Source of the DNA: Bacteroidota bacterium
GTDB taxonomy: Bacteria > Bacteroidota > Bacteroidia > Bacteroidales > Prolixibacteraceae
Assembly (NCBI GenBank): GCA_030691295.1
Contig: JAUYEQ010000361.1
Span: forward strand, 1-6,039
Length of the DNA: 6,039 bases
Reading direction: 5' to 3'
This document shows positions 1-4,643 of this stretch, piece after piece. The first letter of the stretch is position 1. Every line of letters starts with the position of its first letter. The notes beneath the pieces are model-generated. The model was not told where the DNA came from, did not search any database, and saw only the letters and a list, made by a program, of their open reading frames with translations. Position numbers and translations under genes: made by a program.

Positions 1-29
1 GTAAATAGTAAATCGTCCAATCGTAAATG
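1..29. repeat. Degenerate ~7-bp repeat downstream of the AraC gene
   Basis: Three close copies of GTAAAT(A/C/G) begin at 1, 8 and 23; the first two are in perfect 7-bp register and the third is shifted by one base. The 13-mer at 2-14 (TAAATAGTAAATC) recurs exactly at 2159-2171, just before the start codon of the first DUF6807 gene. The array lies immediately 3' of the minus-strand regulator and is cut by the window edge. It belongs to the same class of spacer repeat seen at the other gene junctions. Confidence 0.5.
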
Positions 30-31
30 AA

Positions 32-904
32 TTAAACAGTCGCTTTCACAAATTGTTGCTGGTATTCGCCCGGTGTATGTCCGGTTTGCCGTTTAAACAT
101 CCGGTTGAAATTCGATAGGTTGTTGAACCCACACTCGAAGCATATCTGCGAAATAGACAAATGATGTTCAATCAGCAGTTTACAGGCATAGCCAATGCGC
201 ATTTCATTTACGAAAAAGATAAAACCTTTTCCTGTTTTTTCCTTGAAATAGCGACAAAAAGCAACAGATGTCATTCCAATTCGGGTGGCAATTTCATCCT
301 GTGTAATTTTTCGCTGATAGTTGGTATTTATAAAATGCATGATTTTGTCGAGGCGGCTGTTCAGTTCCGTATGATCTTCAAGCTGATAGGCACTGCTGGC
401 AAGGATCCTGAAATTCGCAGTCCGGGCCATGGTGTCCATCAGTTGGATGAAATACAGCATCCGTTCAAGTCCTTTCATTTTTAACATCCGTTTAAGCATT
501 TTCCCGATCTTCTCATTGCCTTGCTGCGGAAAATGAACTCCGCGCGCTGCCATTTTTAACAGTTCGTTGATCCTGTGAAATTCGGGATATGTATTTATTT
601 CGTCCCTGAAAAAATCTTTGTGAAACTGAACCACAATGGCATTCACATGCATGTTTTCTGTTTCTGAAGGATTGTCTTCACTTTTCCAAAAATGCGGAAG
701 ATTGCTGCCCATCAGTGTCAGGTCGCCCTCACCAAAAGGTTCAACACTGTCGGCAACAAAGCGTTTCCCTGAACTTTTCAGGATATACACAATTTCGAAT
801 TCGCTGTGAAAATGCCACGGATAAGTGAAATGAGGAAAGTCGTCCCATTTAACTTTCAGCATCGTTCGCGGCGGAAAGCTGACTTGTTCGTGCATTATCT
901 TCAT
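32..904 (-). CDS. AraC-family transcriptional regulator with N-terminal cupin sensor
   Basis: This 290-residue protein has the usual two-domain AraC layout and length. Residues about 15-100 form a cupin-like ligand-binding domain with the typical HFHSEFEIVY stretch (31-40), followed by a GEGDLTLMG segment (58-66) of the kind found in sugar-responsive members. A helical linker (about 110-180) leads to the DNA-binding domain at about 185-287. Its first helix-turn-helix is near 198-220 (ITQDEIATRIGMT) and its second near 248-271, ending in the family signature FNNLSNFNRMFKRQTGHTPGEY (260-281, shown here only as a landmark by its F, NF, MFK and G-TP-Y positions). The gene is divergent from the four-gene run, so it probably controls that run through the 927-959 repeat. 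The likely inducer is a small carbohydrate-type molecule, but the sequence does not identify it. ATG at 904 is chosen; a second Met three codons in is also possible. No Shine-Dalgarno is visible. Confidence 0.95.
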   Translation of the reverse strand: MKIMHEQVSFPPRTMLKVKWDDFPHFTYPWHFHSEFEIVYILKSSGKRFVADSVEPFGEGDLTLMGSNLPHFWKSEDNPSETENMHVNAIVVQFHKDFFRDEINTYPEFHRINELLKMAARGVHFPQQGNEKIGKMLKRMLKMKGLERMLYFIQLMDTMARTANFRILASSAYQLEDHTELNSRLDKIMHFINTNYQRKITQDEIATRIGMTSVAFCRYFKEKTGKGFIFFVNEMRIGYACKLLIEHHLSISQICFECGFNNLSNFNRMFKRQTGHTPGEYQQQFVKATV

Positions 905-926
905 TGGGGTACTTTTTAAGTCGTGC

Positions 927-959
927 TAAAATAGTACTAATTGTGATTAAAATAGTACT
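927..959. promoter_or_regulatory. Tandem 12-bp direct repeat, candidate AraC operator
   Basis: TAAAATAGTACT occurs exactly at 927-938 and again at 948-959, a 21-bp start-to-start spacing (two helical turns). Each copy holds the self-complementary core AGTACT. The pair sits between the divergent AraC and URO-D-like genes and ends 22 bp before the -7 element at 982, so the repeats would cover roughly -36 to -69 relative to a start near 996. AraC-family activators commonly bind direct repeats about two turns apart next to the -35/-33 region. The assignment to the adjacent regulator is inference from position and spacing. Confidence 0.7.
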
Positions 960-981
960 GGTATTTGTGTCGTGAAACAGC

Positions 982-989
982 TATTTTTG
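982..989 (+). promoter_or_regulatory. Bacteroidota -7 promoter element TATTTTTG for the catabolic genes
   Basis: TATTTTTG matches the Bacteroidota -7 consensus TAnnTTTG at every fixed position, 22 bp before the ATG at 1012. No good TTTG -33 box lies 19-21 bp upstream; that place is occupied by CTGGT right after the second operator copy, and the only nearby TTTG (964-967) is too close at 14 bp. A strong -7 with a poor -33 next to tandem repeats suggests an activator-dependent promoter. Predicted start of transcription is around 995-998, giving a very short leader. Confidence 0.55.
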
Positions 990-1011
990 AGAAAACTGCT
1001 AAACGATCAAC

Positions 1012-2061
1012 ATGACAAACGAACAATGGGACTTGCTGGTTAATGTCGTCAACCGAAAACACAACGGACCGGCGCCTGTCGGCTTCATCATCGACTCCCC
1101 CTGGCTGCCTGGGTGGGCGGGCATTTCTACACTCGATTATTACTCCAGCGGAAAACAGTGGTTCGAGACCAACAAAAAAGTAATCGAAACTTTTCCTGAA
1201 ACAATTTTTCTTCCCGGGTTTTGGTCGGAATATGGCATGTGTAGCGAGCCTTCTGCTTTTGGGGCCAAACAGGTTTGGTACGAAAGCAATTTGCCCCACG
1301 CCGATAAAACCATTCATTCGATTGAAGACATTGCTGCGATTAAAAAACCCAACCCGAAACTGGATGGTTTGTTGCCATTTATCATTCAACGCCTGAAGGA
1401 ATTTGAACCTTCCATCAATGAAATGGGGCACGAAATCAAGTTTGCCATTGCCCGCGGACCATTGAATATTGCCACTTTCCTGATGGGAACCACCGAATTT
1501 ATGATGGCGCTGATGATGAATCCTGAAGAGGCTCATCAACTTTTAAAAGTCATTTCTGAATTTACGATCGATTGGCTGCGGCATCAGAAAGAACAATTCC
1601 CATCTATTGAAGGAATTTTGGTTTTGGACGATATCGTTGGTTTTGTTGGCGAAGACGAGTGTCGCGAATTTGTGGTTCCTTACCTGACTCCGATTTTTGC
1701 TGCCTTCGAAACCAAAATCCGCTTTTTTCACAACGATGCCCAGGGATTAATCAGCACGCCTTTTCTGAAAGAAATTGGCGTTAATTTGTTTAATTTTAGC
1801 TTCGAACATTCCATCAACGAAATTCGCGAACTGGCAGGACCGGAAGTTGCGCTTCTTGGAAACCTTCCTCCGCGCGATGTGCTGGCAGCCGCTACTCCTG
1901 AAGAAGTGAGGGCGCAAACAGAACAAATGTGGAACGAAGTTCAGGATAAAAAAGGCATCATCTGGTCGTGCGGTGGCGGAGTTCCACAAAATGTTCCGAC
2001 CGAAAACATGCAGGCTTTTATTGAAACCATAAAGAAATTGGAAGGAAGAAATAGAAAATAG
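1012..2061 (+). CDS. Uroporphyrinogen-decarboxylase-like (URO-D/MtaA superfamily) protein
   Basis: This 349-residue protein has no signal peptide and is probably cytoplasmic. Superfamily landmarks are ARGPLNIATFLMG (147-159), LDDIVGFVGEDECREFVVPY (205-224; the LDD and F-PY positions are typical), FFHNDAQG (238-245), LLGNLPP (281-287) and the C-terminal WSCGGGVPQNVPTENM (318-333). It is not HemE: the N-terminal arginine-rich substrate motif of true uroporphyrinogen decarboxylase is absent, replaced by PVGFIIDSPWLPGWAG (22-37). In MtaA/MtbA-type methyltransferases zinc is held by His-X-Cys and a distant Cys; here H240 and C320 are kept, but the middle ligand position is D242. It may therefore be a methyl/alkyl-transfer or decarboxylase-type enzyme with altered metal binding; the substrate is unknown. 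As first gene after the regulated promoter it is likely the most directly controlled member of the run. ATG 1012 fits the -7 element; no Shine-Dalgarno is seen. Confidence 0.9.
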   Translation: MTNEQWDLLVNVVNRKHNGPAPVGFIIDSPWLPGWAGISTLDYYSSGKQWFETNKKVIETFPETIFLPGFWSEYGMCSEPSAFGAKQVWYESNLPHADKTIHSIEDIAAIKKPNPKLDGLLPFIIQRLKEFEPSINEMGHEIKFAIARGPLNIATFLMGTTEFMMALMMNPEEAHQLLKVISEFTIDWLRHQKEQFPSIEGILVLDDIVGFVGEDECREFVVPYLTPIFAAFETKIRFFHNDAQGLISTPFLKEIGVNLFNFSFEHSINEIRELAGPEVALLGNLPPRDVLAAATPEEVRAQTEQMWNEVQDKKGIIWSCGGGVPQNVPTENMQAFIETIKKLEGRNRK

Positions 2062-2109
2062 GAGAACGGAGACTGGAAATGGGAAAAGTCGCAGTTCACA
2101 GTCGCAGTT
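2061..2109. repeat. Heptamer-period array and 13-bp direct repeat after the URO-D-like gene
   Basis: Starting on the last base of the stop codon, four 7-bp units that all begin with GGA run from 2061 to 2088 (for example GGAGAAC, GGAGACT). They are followed directly by two exact copies of AGTCGCAGTT at 2087-2096 and 2100-2109, 13 bp apart. Neither part has an inverted-repeat stem or U-tract, so this is not a terminator. The rest of the spacer (2110-2172) is A/C-rich and holds the separate leader repeat at 2151-2172. Confidence 0.55.
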
Positions 2110-2150
2110 ACTCAAATGACAACAATAACCCGATAACAACGACAACTTTG

Positions 2151-2172
2151 TAAACCACTAAATAGTAAATCA
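2151..2172. repeat. A/T-rich 7-8-bp repeat leader abutting the first DUF6807 gene
   Basis: Three units begin with TAAA at 2151, 2159 and 2166 (8-, 7- and 7-bp steps) and run right up to the ATG at 2173. The last two units give the 13-mer that also occurs at 2-14. The stretch occupies the place where a ribosome-binding site would be and contains no AGGAG-like sequence. This suits Bacteroidota, where A-rich unstructured leaders are common and Shine-Dalgarno use is weak. Confidence 0.45.
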
Positions 2173-3420
2173 ATGAGGATATTCTCACTTTTAACACTTG
2201 TACTGTTTGCTCTTCATGTTTCGGCTCAGGATCTTCTGAAATTTGAGGTTTCCGCCGGAAACACTGACCGAATTGATTGCCCTGTCAGTTTATCGGTTGA
2301 TCAGTTTAATTACAACACCGATTCTCTGAAACTTGCGCTTTTTGAAGTGAAAGGGAAAACGGAAACTGCTGTCCCATTTCAGTTGGAACCCGCTTCAGGA
2401 GCCAAACTCTGGTTTATTTTAAACGGGCAAACGCTCAAAAATACCAAACGCACTTTTGTACTGCGGAAAACCGTGAGTCCGCAAATTTTTAAAGCCGGAA
2501 TCAGCGCCACCAAAAAAGACGGAGCATTAAACCTGACATTTGGCGAAAAACCGATTTTGAGTTACCAGATCGAAACGGTGAATCCGCCCAAAGGAGTTAG
2601 TCCACTTTTTAAACGGTCAGCTTTCCTTCATCCGGTTTATTCTCCCGGAGGCGAAGTACTCACCCGCATTCAGGCACCCGACCATTATCATCACTACGGA
2701 ATCTGGAATCCATGGACATTGACTTTCATCGGCAAGCGCGAAGTTGATTTCTGGAATTTATACAAAGGTCAGGGAACCGTTCGCTTTGCCGGACTCATTT
2801 CCCAAGTAGAAGGCCCCGTTTACACCGGATTCAAATCACTTCAGGAACACATTGATTTTGGAGCTCTTGGCGCAGACGCCGTTGCGATGAACGAATTGTA
2901 TGATGTGCGCGTCTGGAATCTGAATAATCAGCGGTACATGTTCGATTACGCCAGCACGCTGAATACTCCGCTCGATTCGGGAATTCTGCTGGCAGCCTAT
3001 CGGTACGGCGTAGGAATCGGCTGTTGGGCTACCGAAAAATGGACCAAAGACATCAGTTCAGTGTTAACTTCGGAAGGTAAAGACCGTAAAGATGCAGATG
3101 GCAGCAATGCCCGCTGGTGTATTGTGGATGGAGAATCAGCAACAAAAGAAGGTCGCTCCGGAATATTGTTTCTGAGTTTTCCTGCCAACCGGATGCACCC
3201 TGAACCAATGCGTGTTTGGCCAATGGATGCCAACGGTGGTCGCGGCGACATGTTTTTTGAGTTCTGTCCGATTCGTCACAAAGACTGGATGATCGAAAAG
3301 GGCAACGACTATACTTTAAAATACAGATTGATTGTTTTCGACGGAAAAATGACTGCAGAAGAAGCAGAAAATTACTGGCAGGCATTCGCCAATCCGCCAG
3401 GGATAACGATTTTGAAATAA
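2173..3420 (+). CDS. Secreted DUF6807 (PmoA-like) protein, long form
   Basis: This 415-residue protein starts with a Sec signal peptide (about 1-18, hydrophobic LLTLVLFALHVSA, probable cut before QD). Residues about 20-108 look like an extra beta-rich N-terminal region. The DUF6807 domain follows from about 109 to 405. Its hallmark is LHPVYSPGGEVLT (152-164) leading to PDHYHHYGIW (169-178), with histidines 171, 173 and 174 as candidate metal or catalytic residues. The domain ends with GNDYTLKYRLIVFDG (377-391), which lines up with the end of the next gene's protein. Pfam's 'methane oxygenase PmoA' label is misleading: there are no transmembrane helices as in particulate methane monooxygenase. 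The protein is probably periplasmic or on the outer-membrane side; activity on a carbohydrate-like compound is inferred from its neighbours. It lies 111 bp after the URO-D-like gene on the same strand, probably co-transcribed. Confidence 0.9.
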   Translation: MRIFSLLTLVLFALHVSAQDLLKFEVSAGNTDRIDCPVSLSVDQFNYNTDSLKLALFEVKGKTETAVPFQLEPASGAKLWFILNGQTLKNTKRTFVLRKTVSPQIFKAGISATKKDGALNLTFGEKPILSYQIETVNPPKGVSPLFKRSAFLHPVYSPGGEVLTRIQAPDHYHHYGIWNPWTLTFIGKREVDFWNLYKGQGTVRFAGLISQVEGPVYTGFKSLQEHIDFGALGADAVAMNELYDVRVWNLNNQRYMFDYASTLNTPLDSGILLAAYRYGVGIGCWATEKWTKDISSVLTSEGKDRKDADGSNARWCIVDGESATKEGRSGILFLSFPANRMHPEPMRVWPMDANGGRGDMFFEFCPIRHKDWMIEKGNDYTLKYRLIVFDGKMTAEEAENYWQAFANPPGITILK

Positions 3421-3435
3421 TTTTTTGGTCAGTCT

Positions 3436-3505
3436 CTGGCAGCTAGCCACTGGCCACTGGCAAGACAGGAACCATTAAACAAAGCACTTTTGCCAGCCGC
3501 CAGTA
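3436..3505. repeat. CTGGC heptamer array with inverted GCCAG copies
   Basis: Four 7-bp units of the form CTRGCMR run in perfect register from 3436 to 3463 (CTGGCAG, then CTAGCCA, CTGGCCA and CTGGCAA). Two units in the opposite orientation (GCCAGCC, GCCAGTA) follow at 3492-3505. CTGGCAA at 3457-3463 pairs perfectly with TTGCCAG at 3490-3496 across a 26-nt loop, so transcript folding is possible. No U-tract follows, so I do not call it a terminator. The array sits in the 124-bp spacer between the two DUF6807 genes. Confidence 0.6.
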
Positions 3506-3536
3506 ACCATTTAACAATTCAACCATTTAAACATTG
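3505..3536. repeat. Octamer-period A/T-rich array before the second DUF6807 gene
   Basis: Four 8-bp units with consensus AACMATTT run in register at 3505, 3513, 3521 and 3529; the first and third are identical (AACCATTT). The array ends 8 bp before the ATG at 3545 and holds no Shine-Dalgarno. It differs in sequence and period from the C/G-rich heptamers that end at its 5' edge, so two separate arrays are joined in this spacer. Confidence 0.6.
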
Positions 3537-3544
3537 CATACGCT

Positions 3545-4444
3545 ATGAAACTTAAATTAATCTTTATCAACATTTTGGCACTTGCCCTTTTTGCCGGATC
3601 AATTAAGGCACAAACCAAAATTTCGGCTGTTAAAAAAGGGTCGAAAATTGATGTAACCATCGGCAATCTTTTCTTTACCAGTTACATTTTCTCGTCAGAC
3701 GAAAAATACCCTTTTTTCTATCCTGTAAATGGTCCTTCGGGAGTGTCTGTCACTTCGATGAGAAACGGAACCTATCCGCATCACAGTTCACTGTTCTTTG
3801 GATGCGATCGGGTAAATGGCGGCAATTACTGGCAGGAAGGTCTGGAACGCGGGCAAATCATCTCGCTTCGTGAAGATATCATCGAAAATGACGGCCCACG
3901 AGTCGTGATCGAAAATGAATGTATCTGGAGGCGTCCCGGTGCGAATGCTCCGGTTAAAGATTTCAGGAAAATTACCATCTCGGCTCCTTCTCCTGAAATT
4001 TACCAGATCGATTTTGAGGTGCAGATGGAAATGCTGATGGACGTGACCATTGAAAAAACAAATCATTCACTTTTCTCCGGAAGGATGGATCCTGCGCTGG
4101 CTGTTACAAATGGTGGAACAATGATCAATGCGGAAGGTGAAAAAGGTGAAAAAGGTACATTTGGGAAGCCTTCGCCGTGGATCGACTGTTACGGAACAAG
4201 AGGTGATAAAACAGAAGGAATGGCAATTATGCAACATCCGTCAAACGAATGGTATCCGTCGCCATGGTTTACCCGCGACTACGGATTTTTCTCGCCAACA
4301 CCAATGTACTGGCCAGCCGACGACAAAGCTTCCGTGATGAAAAAAGGCGAAACCATCAAACTGAAATACCGTGTTTTGGTACATGCCGGAACAAACGAAA
4401 CAGCAAAGATTGCAGAGGAATTTAAGAAGTATGCAGCGCAATAA
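3545..4444 (+). CDS. Secreted DUF6807 (PmoA-like) protein, short form
   Basis: This 299-residue protein has a Sec signal peptide (about 1-22, ending SIKA before QT). The mature protein is a single DUF6807 domain. Its opening KISAVKKGSKIDVTIGNLFF (25-44) aligns with residues 109-128 of the upstream paralogue (GISATKKDGALNLTFGEKPI), so it lacks the roughly 90-residue N-terminal region of that protein. The hallmark is YPHHSSLFFGCD (77-88), keeping the paired histidines 79-80 but replacing the first histidine of the HYHH motif. Later landmarks are NHSLFSGRMD (173-182), an aromatic-rich stretch PSNEWYPSPWFTRDYGFF (232-249) and the end GETIKLKYRVLVHAG (268-282). A short GEKGEKG duplication lies at 198-204. 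It is probably periplasmic and part of the same transcription unit. Its substrate is unknown; the divergence from its neighbour suggests a different substrate or step rather than simple gene dosage. Confidence 0.9.
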   Translation: MKLKLIFINILALALFAGSIKAQTKISAVKKGSKIDVTIGNLFFTSYIFSSDEKYPFFYPVNGPSGVSVTSMRNGTYPHHSSLFFGCDRVNGGNYWQEGLERGQIISLREDIIENDGPRVVIENECIWRRPGANAPVKDFRKITISAPSPEIYQIDFEVQMEMLMDVTIEKTNHSLFSGRMDPALAVTNGGTMINAEGEKGEKGTFGKPSPWIDCYGTRGDKTEGMAIMQHPSNEWYPSPWFTRDYGFFSPTPMYWPADDKASVMKKGETIKLKYRVLVHAGTNETAKIAEEFKKYAAQ

Positions 4445-4447
4445 AGG

Positions 4448-4468
4448 TTCCAAGTTTCAGGTTTCAAG
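4448..4468. repeat. TTTCAAG-type heptamer array
   Basis: Three 7-bp units in register (TTCCAAG, TTTCAGG, TTTCAAG) begin 3 bp after the stop codon of the second DUF6807 gene. They show the same 7-bp period as the arrays at 2061 and 3436 but an unrelated sequence. No stem-loop plus U-tract is present. The stretch between here and the hairpin element (4469-4504) shows nothing I can name beyond a one-mismatch -7-like TTCTTTTG at 4494-4501. Confidence 0.5.
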
Positions 4469-4504
4469 TTGGCGCTTGAGCAATAAATTCTGGTTCTTTT
4501 GGGA

Positions 4505-4589
4505 AAGTCCGAAGGACTTAAATATGAATAACCACCGGTGAAACTGGTGGGACAAAATGAAGTTGGACGCTGAACCCTGAAAGGGTTCA
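4505..4589. repeat. Triple-hairpin palindromic element with GAA triloops
   Basis: Three consecutive stem-loops share the loop GAA. The first is AAGTCC/GGACTT (4505-4510 with 4514-4519, perfect). The second is CCACCGGT/ACTGGTGG (4532-4539 with 4543-4550, one G-T wobble). The third is TGAACCCT/AGGGTTCA (4571-4578 with 4582-4589, perfect). The linkers are 12 and 20 nt. The first and third stems are each followed by an AATAT-containing tail (AAATATGAATAA and AATATCATTAA). The element fills the middle of the 199-bp spacer before the oxidoreductase gene. It resembles REP/BIME-type interspersed palindromes; I recall similar strings in other Bacteroidota spacers but cannot verify this. No U-tract follows, so it is not a classical terminator. 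It might affect mRNA stability or partial termination. Confidence 0.75.
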
Positions 4590-4620
4590 ATATCATTAAA
4601 ATAAGGAGATGTAATATCAA

Positions 4621-4643
4621 ACTAAATCACAAATTCTAAATCC
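4621..4643. repeat. Octamer-period leader abutting the oxidoreductase start
   Basis: Units ACTAAATC, ACAAATTC and TAAATCC step by 8 bp and run directly into the ATG at 4644. Like the leaders at 2151 and 3505, this one is A/T-rich and has no Shine-Dalgarno at a working distance. The only AAGGAG (4603-4608) is 35 bp upstream and is followed directly by ATG TAA, so it does not set the start. An in-frame TAA at 4623-4625 rules out an upstream start for the oxidoreductase. Confidence 0.4.

Noticed and set aside
1012..2061. HemE, the haem-pathway uroporphyrinogen decarboxylase
   Set aside because: The conserved N-terminal arginine-containing substrate motif is absent, and the gene sits in a catabolic-type cluster rather than with haem genes.
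3457..3496. 7-bp inverted repeat with a 26-nt loop between the DUF6807 genes as a terminator or riboswitch
   Set aside because: The stem comes from oppositely oriented heptamer units, the loop is long and A-rich, and no U-tract or known aptamer pattern follows.
2173..4444. Reading the DUF6807 genes as methane monooxygenase subunits because of the 'PmoA' family label
   Set aside because: Both proteins have a signal peptide and a soluble beta-rich domain, with no multi-pass membrane segments and no pmoB or pmoC nearby.
4494..4501. TTCTTTTG as a separate promoter for the oxidoreductase gene
   Set aside because: It has one mismatch in the TA of TAnnTTTG and no TTTG box at the right distance, so it is too weak to call.
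4524..4580. Tiny ORFs starting at 4524 (5 codons) and 4557 (7 codons) inside the hairpin element
   Set aside because: They are only a few codons long with no ribosome-binding site and lie within palindromes; their stops follow from the hairpin sequence. They are mentioned only for the shared frame.
4571..4600. Third hairpin of the GAA element as an intrinsic terminator
   Set aside because: The stem is strong (8 bp, perfect) but the bases after it are ATATCATTAAAATAA with no U-run, and it is one of three like hairpins, so it fits an interspersed palindrome better.
4603..4614. AAGGAG followed by ATG TAA as a start-stop leader or the binding site of the oxidoreductase gene
   Set aside because: The AAGGAG touches the ATG with no spacer and is 35 bp from the true start at 4644, so it works for neither.
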